DNA of 41,196 bases from Exilibacterium tricleocarpae (GCF_007004655.1 NZ_ML660093.1:1-41196), one strand, 5' to 3'. Shown: positions 26,481 through 36,438, counted from the first letter of the stretch. Translations and numbers: made by a program. Notes: a model not told the origin generated them from the letters alone.

Positions 26481-26819
26481 GGTTGTGCTGGCCGGCTGGT
26501 TGACACCTACTTCTTTAGGGCAACACTTGGGAGCGAATACCAGAAGCAACTGCCTTTAGGGATCAGAGCCGAATGGCACTTAGTTAAGCGTATTGGCAAT
26601 CAGCCTATCGGTCACTGCTCCAGCCACATCGATCTCAATTCAGTGTACCGAAGATAGGTCTGGTCCTGGCTGAAGCCTTCAGAAACTCTCGGCAGCAGGG
26701 ATGCTGTCGGGAAGCCCCCAGGGAAGGGTTTACAGCGTGTTTCTGAAGGCTTCAGCCAGGGCCAGACCGGGCAATTAGCACATACCTGCTTAACTCAGCG
26801 CCATTGGGATCAGAGCCCT
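26481..26819. other. Intergenic region with large inverted repeat
   Basis: 339 bases between oxyR and tesA, which converge here. No gene is supported. It contains the 30-bp inverted repeat annotated separately. The remainder has no clear signal. Confidence 0.55.
26657..26768. repeat. 30-bp inverted repeat, possible palindromic element
   Basis: The arm at 26657-26686 (ending CTGGCTGAAGCCTTCAGAAAC) is matched in reverse complement by 26739-26768 at 29 of 30 positions, with a 52-base centre. The centre holds CAGCAGGGATGCTGTC, also present at 15074-15089. It could act as a bidirectional terminator for the convergent oxyR and tesA genes, or be a miniature repeat element. There is no T-tract directly after either arm. 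Confidence 0.8.
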
Positions 26820-27449
26820 TTACAGCATCGGCTCCAGATAGGGCCAGACATTGTCAAGCATCTGCGGCTGGGCGCTGGTATTCGGGTGAATGCCGTCGCT
26901 CTGCATGGCACCTTCCCGCAAGGCCACTTTGTCCAGAAAGAACGGCACCAGCGGCAGCGACAGTTCCTCCGCTACTTGCGGGAATACAGCACTGAACTGG
27001 CGGGTGTAGCGGGCACCATAGTTGGGCGGAATTTGAATGCCTACCAGCAGGGTGGCGGCGCCGGCGGCGCGGTTGAGTTCGACCATAGCCGTGAGATTGC
27101 GCCGAATCAGCTTGATCGGATGGCCGCGCAAACCGTCGTTGCCGCCCAACTCGACGATAACCAGATCGGGTTGAAACTCTTTTAGCAAGTCGGGCAGGCG
27201 CGCCAGTCCGCCGCCGGTGGTCTCGCCGCCGATACTGGCGTTGACCACGGTAAAGTCGCCGCGCTGGTCCAGGCGGTCCTGCAGTAACTGCACCCAACCC
27301 TGCTCGATATCAATACCGTAGCCGGCGCTCAAGCTATCCCCCAGCACCAACAGGGTCTTTGCCTGGGCTGCGCCGCTCAGCAGCAACAGTGCCAGCAGCA
27401 CCAGGTTTCTGGCGGCGGCGATAAGGTGATAACCCGGGAATATAGACAT
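26820..27449 (-). CDS. tesA: Periplasmic acyl-CoA thioesterase I / arylesterase TesA
   Basis: 209-residue SGNH hydrolase. Signal peptide with cleavage near SGAAQA (residue 30). The four blocks are visible: GDSLSAGYG (nucleophile S39), Gly in the VNASIGGETTGGG region, GGNDGLRG (oxyanion Asn) and SDGIHPN (Asp/His). The length is near that of the E. coli enzyme. Its divergent pairing with ybbA-ybbP is the classical arrangement. Confidence 0.95.
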   Translation of the reverse strand: MSIFPGYHLIAAARNLVLLALLLLSGAAQAKTLLVLGDSLSAGYGIDIEQGWVQLLQDRLDQRGDFTVVNASIGGETTGGGLARLPDLLKEFQPDLVIVELGGNDGLRGHPIKLIRRNLTAMVELNRAAGAATLLVGIQIPPNYGARYTRQFSAVFPQVAEELSLPLVPFFLDKVALREGAMQSDGIHPNTSAQPQMLDNVWPYLEPML

Positions 27450-27636
27450 AGCGATTTAAAGTTACTGTCAAAATAGTGCTGGGCGGTGAATGCAGGTGAA
27501 TCTGCAATAGAGACTTTGAGCACAGTATACTGATGATCCGCCCGTTGAGGAGCGCAAATTGGGCAAAGTTTCTGTAAAGTTGTGTCAACTGTTTTGACAA
27601 TAATTTCGTACAACGTGAGTATGCCTAGCACTGACT

Positions 27637-28425
27637 ATGAGTATCCCCGACACCGATGACAGTATGTATGTCCAACAAGATTCCGGCGCGGATAAATCCG
27701 AACAGCAGCCGTCAAGCGTATCTAAGCCCATGATTGAAGCATCCCACGTCACGAAAAGCGTTGCCACCAGTGAAGGCGAACTGGTGATCCTGAACGATGT
27801 GTCCCTGTCGGTAGGCAGCGGCGACAGCCTGGCTATCACCGGTGCCTCGGGTTCGGGTAAGTCGACCCTGCTGGGTATCCTGGCGGGCCTGGACTTGCCC
27901 ACTTCCGGGTCTGTCCGCCTCAATGGCCAGATGCTGACCGATATGGACGAGGAGGGCCGGGCCCGGGTGCGGGCAGACAATGTCGGCTTCGTGTTCCAGT
28001 CGTTCCAATTGCTGCCCGGCCTGAGCGCGCTGGAAAACGTGATGATGCCTCTGGAGTTGCACGGTATCGGCGACGCGGAGGATAAAGCGCGGGAGTTCCT
28101 GCGCCGGGTGGGCCTCGGCGAGCGCCTGCGCCACTATCCGAAGCAGCTCTCCGGCGGCGAGCAGCAGCGGGTGGCGATTGCCCGGGCGTTTGCCAGTCAA
28201 CCGCGGGTGCTGTTTGCCGATGAACCCACCGGTAACCTGGATACCGCCACCGGCTCGCGGGTGATTGATTTATTGTTCGACCTCAATCGGGAGCAGGGCA
28301 CCACGCTGCTGTTGGTCACCCACGAGCAGCGGCTGGCAGACCGCTGCCAAGCGAATATGGCGCTGCAGGCCGGGCAGGTGCTGGCGGCGCCGGTGTCGAT
28401 GCCGGCCGGCGCCGTGCTGACCTGA
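27637..28425 (+). CDS. ybbA: ABC transporter ATP-binding protein YbbA
   Basis: 262-residue LolD-like ATPase that would energise the YbbP permease. Walker A GASGSGKST, Q-loop FVFQSFQLLPGLSALENV, signature LSGGEQQRVAIARAFA, Walker B VLFADEPTGNLD and the H-loop LLVTHEQ are all present. The start is uncertain: the ATG at 27637 gives about 30 extra residues, while the ATG at 27730 (MIEASHVTKS) matches the usual family N-terminus. Neither has a strong ribosome binding site. The ybbP start follows 17 bases after its stop. Confidence 0.93.
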   Translation: MSIPDTDDSMYVQQDSGADKSEQQPSSVSKPMIEASHVTKSVATSEGELVILNDVSLSVGSGDSLAITGASGSGKSTLLGILAGLDLPTSGSVRLNGQMLTDMDEEGRARVRADNVGFVFQSFQLLPGLSALENVMMPLELHGIGDAEDKAREFLRRVGLGERLRHYPKQLSGGEQQRVAIARAFASQPRVLFADEPTGNLDTATGSRVIDLLFDLNREQGTTLLLVTHEQRLADRCQANMALQAGQVLAAPVSMPAGAVLT

Positions 28426-28442
28426 GCGCGGGGGAATAAACA

Positions 28443-30929
28443 GTGCTGGCACTGCGATTGTTGTGGCGCAACTGGCGCAGCGGTGAGGTGAAAATTCTTG
28501 CCGGCGCGCTGTTGCTGGCAGTGGCGGTGGTCAGTGCCATCGGCGTGTTCACCGAACGCCTGGAGCGCTCGCTGATAAAGGAGAGCAGCAGCTTCCTCGG
28601 TGCCGATCGCATCGTGCGCAGTTCCCACCCCATCGATCCGGACTGGTTTGCCGCCGCCGATGAGCAGCAAGTGCGGCGCGCCCAGTCGATATTGTTTTCC
28701 TCCATGGTGTTTTCCGGCGATAACATGCACCTGGCCTCGGTCAAGGCGGTTACTCCCGGCTATCCGCTGGCCGGTACGCTGGAGATCAGCCGTGTCCCCT
28801 TTGCGGTGGACGCTGCGGATGTCTTTGTAGCACCGGGCGTGCCGGCACCGGGTGAAGCCTGGGTGGATTCGCGGTTGCTACCGCTGCTCGATGTGGGTAT
28901 CGGCGACACTGTGGAGGTGGGAGAAAAGACACTCACGGTGTCCCACGTTGTGATTCGCGAGCCCGATCGCGGCGATGGTTTCTCCCTGTTCGGCGCGCGC
29001 CTGATGATGAATGCCGCCGATCTGGACGCCACCGATGTCATTCAACCCGGCAGCCGCGTGCGCTACCACTGGCTGCTGGCGGGAGATGAGACGCGGCTGG
29101 AGGGGTTTATCCGCTGGCTCGAGCCGCGCCTGACCGAGCACCAGCGCATTGTCGATCTGGATTCGGCGCAGCGCGGCCTGTCCACTACCCTGAATACCGG
29201 CCGGCGCTTTCTGATGCTGGCCGGGGTGGTGGGGGTGCTGTTGGCCGGGGTGGCCATCGCCATTGCCGCCCAGCGCTTCGCCGGTCGCCATGTGGACCAG
29301 GTGGCGCTGATGAAAAGCCTCGGCGCCAGCGCCTGGCGCATTCGTCGCCTCTATGCCGGGCAACTGCTGTTGCTGGCGATTATCGCCTCGCTGGCGGGGT
29401 TGCTGGTCGGCGATATGGTGCAGCGATTGGTGGCCTCGGCGCTGGCGGCGGTATTTCCGGTCAGCCTGGGCGCCGCGCCGCTGAGCGCCTACGGTGTGGG
29501 TGCGATTACCGGATTGGTCTGCGCGCTATTTTTTGCCCTGCCGCCACTGTGGCATCTACCGGTGGTGCCGCCGTTGAAAATCCTGCGCCGGGAAATGGAA
29601 GTGGGTGCGGTGCGCGCCTGGTCCCAGGGCGCCCTGGGGCTGTGTGCGGTAGTCCTGTTGGTGTGGCTCTACAGTGGTGACACCCGCCTCACCGCCGCGG
29701 TGGTACTGGGACTGGGTGCGGTGATCTGCCTGGCGGCGCTGGCGGCTTGGCGCCTGGTGCACGCCGGGCGCTATGTCGGGATGCGCGCCGGCAGTATCTG
29801 GCGGCTGGCGCTGGCCAACCTGCAGCGCCGGCGCGGTCAGAGCGTGGTGCAGATCCTGGTATTTGCCATCGCCCTGATGTTGCTGCTGACCCTGGCGACG
29901 GTGCGCACCAGCCTGATCGATGAATGGCAGGTGCAACTGCCCGCCGATACGCCGAATCACTTTCTCGTCAATGTCGCGCCCCACGAGGTGGAGCCGATCC
30001 AGCAGTTGATGGCCGCAGAGGGAGTAAGCGCATCGTTTCTGTTTCCGATGGTGCGCGGGCGGCTCACCCATATCAACGATGCCCTGCCTACCGCGCAGGT
30101 GCAGCGCGAGGCGGAAGTCCTGCGCCGCGAGGCCAACCTGAGCTGGACCGAGACGCTGAACCCCGACAACAAAATCACTGCCGGCCAATGGTGGCCGCAA
30201 TGGTCGGCCGAGCGGGGCGTGGGGGTGTCGGTGGAGCAGGAGATTGCCGAGCGGCTGCAGTTGGAATTGGGCGATCGCCTGCGCTTCAGCATCGGCGGCC
30301 TGCGCCTGGATGCCACAGTGGCCAGTTTCCGCTCGTTGGAGTGGGACTCCATGCGCCCCAATTTCTACTTTTTGTTTTCCCCCGGTGCGCTCGACAATTA
30401 CTCGCCCATGTACCTGACCAGTGTCTACCTGCCGCCGCGCAAGAAGCTGTTTGTCAACGACCTGTTGCGCGAGTTTCCCACCGTGGTGGTGGTGGAGATG
30501 GATAAGGTGATCGAGCAGATTCGCGTTATTGTCGCCCAGGTCAGCCGGGGGGTGGAACTGGTGTTGTGGCTGGTGCTGGCGGGCGGGCTGTTTGTATTGT
30601 TGGCCGCGGTCAATGCCAGTATGGACAGCCGCCTGCAGGAATCCGGCCTGCTGCGGGCGCTGGGCAGTCGGCGCGGGCTGATTATGGGCAGTCTCTGGGC
30701 CGAGTTCTCGGCGCTGGGTTTCTTTGCCGGTGTGCTGGCGGTGCTGGGCGCCGAGGTGTTGTTGTTTGGTTTGCAGACCTGGGTGCTGAATATCCCCATT
30801 CAGCCCCATCTGCTGTTGTGGGTGCTGGGCCCGTTCGGCGGCGCCGCGCTGGTGGGGGCATTGGGCGTGCTCAGTTGCCAGCGGGTGGTCACCGTCGCGC
30901 CTGCCGTCGTGTTGCGCGAGGTGGGTTAG
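28443..30929 (+). CDS. ybbP: FtsX-family ABC permease YbbP
   Basis: 828-residue inner-membrane permease of the MacB/FtsX fold with a duplicated layout: an N-terminal helix, a large periplasmic domain (about 40-240), three helices (about 250-380), a middle pair (about 390-430), a second membrane-periplasm-membrane half and the final helices about 700-820. GTG start at 28443 following GGGGGAAT. Partner of YbbA, with TesA divergent. The substrate is unknown; the group is thought to handle lipids or hydrophobic compounds. Confidence 0.92.
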   Translation: MLALRLLWRNWRSGEVKILAGALLLAVAVVSAIGVFTERLERSLIKESSSFLGADRIVRSSHPIDPDWFAAADEQQVRRAQSILFSSMVFSGDNMHLASVKAVTPGYPLAGTLEISRVPFAVDAADVFVAPGVPAPGEAWVDSRLLPLLDVGIGDTVEVGEKTLTVSHVVIREPDRGDGFSLFGARLMMNAADLDATDVIQPGSRVRYHWLLAGDETRLEGFIRWLEPRLTEHQRIVDLDSAQRGLSTTLNTGRRFLMLAGVVGVLLAGVAIAIAAQRFAGRHVDQVALMKSLGASAWRIRRLYAGQLLLLAIIASLAGLLVGDMVQRLVASALAAVFPVSLGAAPLSAYGVGAITGLVCALFFALPPLWHLPVVPPLKILRREMEVGAVRAWSQGALGLCAVVLLVWLYSGDTRLTAAVVLGLGAVICLAALAAWRLVHAGRYVGMRAGSIWRLALANLQRRRGQSVVQILVFAIALMLLLTLATVRTSLIDEWQVQLPADTPNHFLVNVAPHEVEPIQQLMAAEGVSASFLFPMVRGRLTHINDALPTAQVQREAEVLRREANLSWTETLNPDNKITAGQWWPQWSAERGVGVSVEQEIAERLQLELGDRLRFSIGGLRLDATVASFRSLEWDSMRPNFYFLFSPGALDNYSPMYLTSVYLPPRKKLFVNDLLREFPTVVVVEMDKVIEQIRVIVAQVSRGVELVLWLVLAGGLFVLLAAVNASMDSRLQESGLLRALGSRRGLIMGSLWAEFSALGFFAGVLAVLGAEVLLFGLQTWVLNIPIQPHLLLWVLGPFGGAALVGALGVLSCQRVVTVAPAVVLREVG

Positions 30930-31039
30930 GCACTATAATGCTGCCCCCGATGACCGCCGCTTCCCATTGCCCTGGGTGCGGCAATCAGATTCAGATATAG
31001 ACAGCAGACAGCAGACAGCGCGACCGCCACTGACACGCC

Positions 31040-34000
31040 ATGACCGACAAACAGGCCGACCTCAACGCCCTGGCCGAACACATCCAGCACAGCGCCAGCG
31101 CTGACCGCTTCCGGTTGCAGCGGCGCTGGCGCGAACTGCGCCAAAAAGCGGCGGCCGGCAAGCCCGACCAGGCCGCCGTCGAACGGCTGCAGGGTGCGCT
31201 TGAGGCTTCCCTTGCACGGGTGGCGGAGCGGCGCCGGCGGCTGCCTGTCATCGACTTTCCCGCCCAGTTGCCGGTGTCGGCCAAGCGCGAAGTGATTGCC
31301 GAGACTATCGACCGCCATCAGGTGGTGATCCTGGCGGGCGAAACCGGTTCCGGCAAGACGACTCAACTGCCGAAGATTTGCCTGGCGCTGGGACGCGGTG
31401 TGACCGGTATGATCGGACACACCCAGCCGCGGCGCATCGCCGCCCGCACGGTGGCCAGCCGGATTGCCGAAGAGTTACAGGTGCCCCTGGGGGAGTCGGT
31501 TGGGTACCAGGTGCGGTTTACCGATCACGCTACCGACTACACCCATATCAAACTGATGACCGACGGTATTCTGCTGGCGGAAATTCAGCACGACCGCTAT
31601 CTCAACCGTTACGACACGCTCATTATTGATGAGGCCCACGAGCGCAGCCTCAATATTGATTTTTTGCTCGGTTACCTGAAATTGATCCTGCCGCGGCGGC
31701 CCGAGCTGAAGGTGATCATCACTTCTGCCACAATTGATGTGGAGCGGTTTTCCAAACATTTTGACGACGCGCCGATTATCGAGGTGTCCGGGCGCACCTA
31801 TCCCGTCGAAGTCCAATACCGCCCGCTGGTATCCGGGGAGGAAAACCAGACCGAGGCCATAGTCGAAGCGGTGCAGGAAGTCTTGCAACTGGAGCGGCGA
31901 AAAAGCGGGACCGGCGGCGATATGCTGGTGTTTCTCAGTGGTGAGCGGGATATTCGCGAAACCGCCAAGGCGTTGCGCGAGGTGCAACTGCCCCACACCG
32001 AGATATTGCCGCTGTACGCCCGGCTGAGCCTGGCCGAGCAGAACAAAGTGTTCCAGTCTCACCGCGGGCGGCGTATCGTCTTGGCAACCAACGTCGCCGA
32101 GACCTCGATTACCGTGCCCGGTATCCGCTATGTGATCGATCCGGGCGTGGCCCGTATCAGCCGCTACAGCTATCGCACCAAGATTCAGCGCCTGCCGGTG
32201 GAGCCCGTTTCCCAGGCCAGCGCCAATCAGCGCAAGGGGCGCTGCGGCCGGGTCGGCGAGGGCGTCTGTATCCGGCTCTACGACGAGCAGGACTTTGCCG
32301 CCCGGCCGGCCTTTACCGATGCGGAAATTCTGCGCACCAACCTCGCTGCGGTGATTCTGCAGATGCTGCATTTGCGCATCGGTGATATCCGCCGTTTTCC
32401 GTTTGTCGATCCCCCTGACCAGCGCTTGATTAATGACGGTTTTAAACTGTTGGAGGAATTGCAGGCGGTGGATGCCCGCGGGCGTCTGTCGGTCATTGGC
32501 CGCCGGCTGGTGAAGTTGCCGGTGGACCCGCGCCTCGGTCGCATGCTGTTGGCGGCCGGTGAATTGGGTTGTGTGAGAGAGATGTTGATTATCGCCAGCG
32601 CGCTGGCAGTACAGGACCCGCGCGAGCGACCGGTCGAGCGGCAGCAGGCCGCCGATGAAAAACACCGGCGCTTTCGGGACCCGCAATCGGACTTTCTCGC
32701 CTACCTGAATCTCTGGGAGTATGCCGAGCAACAGCGCCAGGCGCTGTCGCAAAACCAGTGGCGCCGCCAGTGTCGCAAAGAGTTTCTGTCGTACCTGCGG
32801 TTGCGCGAGTGGCGCGACATCCACTACCAGTTGCGCCTGGCCTGTAAAGCGCTGGACCTGAAAGAGCGTCCCGCTACCGATGACGGGCCGGATTACACCG
32901 GTATTCACCGGGCTTTGCTGGCGGGGCTGCTCGGCAATATCGGCAACAAGGGCGAGGACCGGGAGTATCTCGGTGCCCGCAATCGCCGTTTTCATATTTT
33001 TCCCGGCTCCTCGCAATTTAAGAAAACCCCGAAGTGGCTGGTGGCCGCACAGTTGCTGGAAACCTCCAAGCTCTACGCCCACACCACCGCCAAGATCGAT
33101 CCCGCCTGGGTACTCGACGCCGCCGCCCATCTGGTGAAGCGCCAGTATTTTGAGCCCCATTACGATGCCCGCCGCGGCCAGGTGATGGCGTTTGAAAAAA
33201 TCAGTCTCTACGGCCTGGTATTGGTGGAGAAGCGGCGCATCGGTTATGCCGATATCGATCCGGCGGTGGCCCGCGACGTGTTTATTCGCGCGGCACTTGT
33301 CGAGGGTAACTACCGCGGCAAAGGCAGCTTCTTTCAAGCGAATCGCCGCCTGCTGACTGAATTGGAAGAACTCGAGGCGAAGTCCCGCCGGCGCGATATT
33401 CTGGTGGACGACAGTGTGGTGTTTGACTTCTATGCCGAGCGGGTGCCGGGCGAGGTGGTGGGCCTGACCAGCTTTGAGCGCTGGCGCAAGCGGCTCGATG
33501 ACGGTGGCCGCGAGCTGTTGCGGCTGTCGCGCGAGCATCTGATGCAACACAGTGCCATCGACATTACCGAGGCCCAGTTCCCCAAGCAGCTTGAATGGGA
33601 AGGCATGACCCTGCCCCTGAGCTATCACTTCGAACCGGGACAGCCCGAGGACGGCGTCAGTGTGGCGGTGCCGGTCAGCGCTTTGCACCTGGTGCCGGAA
33701 CACCGGCTGGAATGGCTGGTGCCCGGCCTGTTGCGGGACAAATGCATCGATTTGATCAAGGGTTTGCCCAAACAGTGGCGCAAGCATTTTGTGCCGGTGC
33801 CCGCTCATGTGGACAAAGCGCTGGCCGGGATGCGGGCGGACAATACCCCGCTGACTGAGGCGCTGGGTCACCAGTTAAAACGCCATACCGGTGTCGACCT
33901 GGCGGGCGAACTCTGGTCGCAGGTCAAGTTGGAGGATTTCTACCGGATCAATATCCGCGTCGTCGATGAAGACGGTCACTGTATCGATCAGGGCCGCGAT

Positions 34001-34939
34001 CTGGCGGCGCTGCGGTCGCGTTACCGCGATCAATTGCAACAGCGTTTGCAGACAGCGGACAACAGTATTGAGCGGGGCGGTATTCGGGCCTGGGATTTTG
34101 GCGAGCTGCCGGACAGTATCGAGCTGCGCCGCGGCGGCATCGGTATTCGCGCCTATCCGGCCCTGGTTGACGAAGGTGACAGTGTCGCCATTCGCGTGCA
34201 GGACAACCCGACACTGGCTGCGTGTCTGAGCCACCGCGGTATGGTCCGTCTGTTATTGCTGTGCCAGGGGCAGTCGGTGAAATACCTGCGCCGGCAATTG
34301 TTGCGCGGTGCGGATATCGGTCTGAGTGTCGCGCAACTGGGCAATCGCGACGCTGTTGTTGACGATCTCCTGTGCGCGGCCTGTGCCATGGCCTGCCTGG
34401 ACGGGCGGCCGCTGCCCCGTGACAGCGACGCGTTTGAGCAGTGCCTGGCGGCTGGACGGGGCCAACTGGCGGCTTGCGCCAACGAGTTGGAAGCGGCCTT
34501 GCAGCAGATACTGACCGGGCTGGTGGAAATAAAGAAGTGTTTGAAATCGCAGAAAAATGCCCTGCTTCTGGCCTTTGCCGCCGGCGATATCAACCGCCAG
34601 TTGCAGGGGCTGGTGTACCCGGGGTTTCTCGCTCGCACGCCGATTGACTGGCTGCGCCAGTACCCGCGCTATTTCAAGGCCATTTTGCTGCGCCTGGAGA
34701 AGGCCGCGGGCAACCCGCAGCGCGACCGGCTTCACACCGGCGAACTGGAGCAGCACTGGGAGCGCTATACGCAGCGGCTGGAGCAGGATGGGCCGGCGCT
34801 CTGCGCTGCCAATGCGTCCCTGCAGCAGTATCGTTGGATGATCGAGGAGCTGCGGGTATCCTTTTTCGCCCAGTCGTTGAAGACATTAATGCCGGTCTCG
34901 GGAAAGCGTCTCGACAAACAGTGGCGTGAAACGCTTTAG
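31040..34939 (+). CDS. hrpA: DEAH-box ATP-dependent RNA helicase HrpA
   Basis: 1299-residue helicase, full length for the family, which helps rescue stalled or collided ribosomes in E. coli. Motif I GETGSGKTT is at 100-108, DEAH at 197-200, SAT in VIITSATIDVERF, and motif VI in QRKGRCGRVGEG. The HA2/ratchet and OB-fold regions follow, then the long C-terminal extension (DUF3418) specific to bacterial HrpA. The ATG at 31040 is accepted. It begins about 110 bases after ybbP. Confidence 0.97.
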   Translation: MTDKQADLNALAEHIQHSASADRFRLQRRWRELRQKAAAGKPDQAAVERLQGALEASLARVAERRRRLPVIDFPAQLPVSAKREVIAETIDRHQVVILAGETGSGKTTQLPKICLALGRGVTGMIGHTQPRRIAARTVASRIAEELQVPLGESVGYQVRFTDHATDYTHIKLMTDGILLAEIQHDRYLNRYDTLIIDEAHERSLNIDFLLGYLKLILPRRPELKVIITSATIDVERFSKHFDDAPIIEVSGRTYPVEVQYRPLVSGEENQTEAIVEAVQEVLQLERRKSGTGGDMLVFLSGERDIRETAKALREVQLPHTEILPLYARLSLAEQNKVFQSHRGRRIVLATNVAETSITVPGIRYVIDPGVARISRYSYRTKIQRLPVEPVSQASANQRKGRCGRVGEGVCIRLYDEQDFAARPAFTDAEILRTNLAAVILQMLHLRIGDIRRFPFVDPPDQRLINDGFKLLEELQAVDARGRLSVIGRRLVKLPVDPRLGRMLLAAGELGCVREMLIIASALAVQDPRERPVERQQAADEKHRRFRDPQSDFLAYLNLWEYAEQQRQALSQNQWRRQCRKEFLSYLRLREWRDIHYQLRLACKALDLKERPATDDGPDYTGIHRALLAGLLGNIGNKGEDREYLGARNRRFHIFPGSSQFKKTPKWLVAAQLLETSKLYAHTTAKIDPAWVLDAAAHLVKRQYFEPHYDARRGQVMAFEKISLYGLVLVEKRRIGYADIDPAVARDVFIRAALVEGNYRGKGSFFQANRRLLTELEELEAKSRRRDILVDDSVVFDFYAERVPGEVVGLTSFERWRKRLDDGGRELLRLSREHLMQHSAIDITEAQFPKQLEWEGMTLPLSYHFEPGQPEDGVSVAVPVSALHLVPEHRLEWLVPGLLRDKCIDLIKGLPKQWRKHFVPVPAHVDKALAGMRADNTPLTEALGHQLKRHTGVDLAGELWSQVKLEDFYRINIRVVDEDGHCIDQGRDLAALRSRYRDQLQQRLQTADNSIERGGIRAWDFGELPDSIELRRGGIGIRAYPALVDEGDSVAIRVQDNPTLAACLSHRGMVRLLLLCQGQSVKYLRRQLLRGADIGLSVAQLGNRDAVVDDLLCAACAMACLDGRPLPRDSDAFEQCLAAGRGQLAACANELEAALQQILTGLVEIKKCLKSQKNALLLAFAAGDINRQLQGLVYPGFLARTPIDWLRQYPRYFKAILLRLEKAAGNPQRDRLHTGELEQHWERYTQRLEQDGPALCAANASLQQYRWMIEELRVSFFAQSLKTLMPVSGKRLDKQWRETL

Positions 34940-35349
34940 CTGGAGGCACGCACTTCGAGCGGCACGGTGCGGGGACAGGTTTTACCTGTCCCCTTCGAAG
35001 GGAACCACGCCACTCCCAAACAGCACCTCTGCCGGCGGCACGGTGCGGGGACAGGTTTTACCTGTCCCCTTCGAAGGGAACCACACCACTCCCAAACAGC
35101 ACCTCCCCCCGACGGCACAAGAGGTGCTCAGCGAAACACGGCCAGACCCGAGTGGCACTTCCTTTAACCAAGCATGACCGCCAGGTCGCACTTTGCCGAT
35201 GACTATCCAGCCCCCGCCTCCGGGAAATTCCAGCGCCATCGACGGCTGCGGATAACTGAGATTTAGTTCTAGGATATTTATTACAATTGGTATAGTCTGG
35301 CGCAATTCAATAACCGTAGATAATAAGCGCTGGTGGGATTACCCGCCTG
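34940..35349. other. Repeat-bearing intergenic region after hrpA
   Basis: 410 bases without a supported gene. Two 69-bp direct repeats with internal hairpins occupy 34961-35105 (see that entry). The part from about 35106 to 35349 probably holds the promoter of the hydrolase gene. Short open frames in this block are created by the repeat and not conserved coding. Confidence 0.6.
34961..35105. repeat. Two 69-bp direct repeats with nested hairpins
   Basis: Copies at 34961-35029 and 35037-35105 differ at one base (CACGCC vs CACACC) with a 76-base period. Each carries a 10-bp stem with a 3-base loop, GGGGACAGGT/ACCTGTCCCC (34971-34993 and 35047-35069), then CTTCGAAGG. Related sequence, partly in the opposite orientation, occurs at 1-280. 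The pattern fits a REP/palindromic repeat family. Confidence 0.88.
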
Positions 35350-35358
35350 GTGTTGTCC

Positions 35359-36333
35359 ATGCAGACGATCAACTGGCAACAGACTCAGCTTGAATTGAAT
35401 GATTACCGCGTCAATGTCACCGGTGGTCATCAGTTGCAACTCAAGCAATGTTACCGCCAGGCCGGTGGCCCGCCGGTGCTGTTGTTGGCGGGATTTCTCA
35501 ATGATGCCTCCCTGTTTTTCACCCCTGTCGCCGAGGGCGGCCTGGCGCAGTACCTGGCGGCTGCCGGGTTTGATGTCTATGTGGCGGAGCTGCGCGGCAA
35601 AGGCGGCAGCTGGCCGGCGGTGAATCGCAAGTCCGAAACCGGCCTGCACGAGGCTATTACCGAGGACCTGCCGGCCCATATCGATAAAATCGCGCAGTTG
35701 CGACCCGGGGAACCCCAGTGCTGGATTGGCGAGGGTCTCGGCAGTGTGTTGTTGGCGGCGACCTACGCCCGCCTCGAACAGACGCCGGCGCCGGTGCTCG
35801 GCATGGCGCATTTTGCCGCCGGGCGTTACTGCGAACTCACTTCCTGGCCGCAAACACTGGCCTATATGACCTGGCAGTGGCGCTGGCGGTTGAGCTCAAT
35901 CGCCAGTGGTTACATCAAGCGCGGCTGGCGCGCGCCTACCCGCGAATCCCGTGTCAGCGCACAAAACTGGCAAACCTGGCAGCAGCAGGTTGACTGGTGT
36001 GATCCAGTCGACGGTTTTGACTACCGCCGCGCGATCAGGAGGAAAGGCATGCCGCCGAGCTTGTATTTTGCCGCGCGTAACCAGATACTTTGGGGCGCTT
36101 TGGACAGCACCCGCCTGTGGATTCGGGAGCTCGGCAACCACGATGCGCGACTGCTGGGATTGGGCAAGGCGTCCGGCAATTTAAGTAATTACAGTGCGCG
36201 CACCATGGTCACCAGCGCCAAAGCCTGTGAAGACCATTTTCCGCAATTGCTGGGTTGGCTGCGCGAGCGCGGGGTGTTGTGGCAAAACCGTGGCGTGCAT
36301 GCCACACAAAGTTATCAGTTGGCAGTCTGCTAA
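35359..36333 (+). CDS. Alpha/beta hydrolase-fold protein lacking the nucleophile
   Basis: 324 residues from the ATG at 35359; the frame is open three codons upstream from a GTG. The fold is recognisable from PPVLLLAGFLNDASLF, a strand-helix AGFDVYVAELRGKGGS and the nucleophile-elbow region CWIGEGLGSVLLAATYARLE. At the elbow the expected G-x-S-x-G is G124-E-G-L-G128, so the Ser is Gly126. A possible catalytic His lies in LGNHDARLLGLG. It may be a non-catalytic member or use another chemistry. The frame is intact with normal codon use, so it is not an obvious pseudogene. No operon partner is evident. Confidence 0.75.
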   Translation: MQTINWQQTQLELNDYRVNVTGGHQLQLKQCYRQAGGPPVLLLAGFLNDASLFFTPVAEGGLAQYLAAAGFDVYVAELRGKGGSWPAVNRKSETGLHEAITEDLPAHIDKIAQLRPGEPQCWIGEGLGSVLLAATYARLEQTPAPVLGMAHFAAGRYCELTSWPQTLAYMTWQWRWRLSSIASGYIKRGWRAPTRESRVSAQNWQTWQQQVDWCDPVDGFDYRRAIRRKGMPPSLYFAARNQILWGALDSTRLWIRELGNHDARLLGLGKASGNLSNYSARTMVTSAKACEDHFPQLLGWLRERGVLWQNRGVHATQSYQLAVC

Positions 36334-36438
36334 TAATAAAAGGCAATATTGGACCCGTATCGTCATTTGTTCACCAGTTCAGCAACGTGAACGCCACAAT
36401 CAGCTACTGTGTTAAATAAAGCAAAGAATTAATAACCA

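Noticed and set aside
27594-27599. TTGACA as a -35 for ybbA
   Set aside because: No acceptable -10 hexamer is found 16-18 bases downstream.
31475-33871. 798-codon antisense open frame inside hrpA
   Set aside because: It is the complementary-strand shadow of a well-supported helicase gene in GC-rich DNA.
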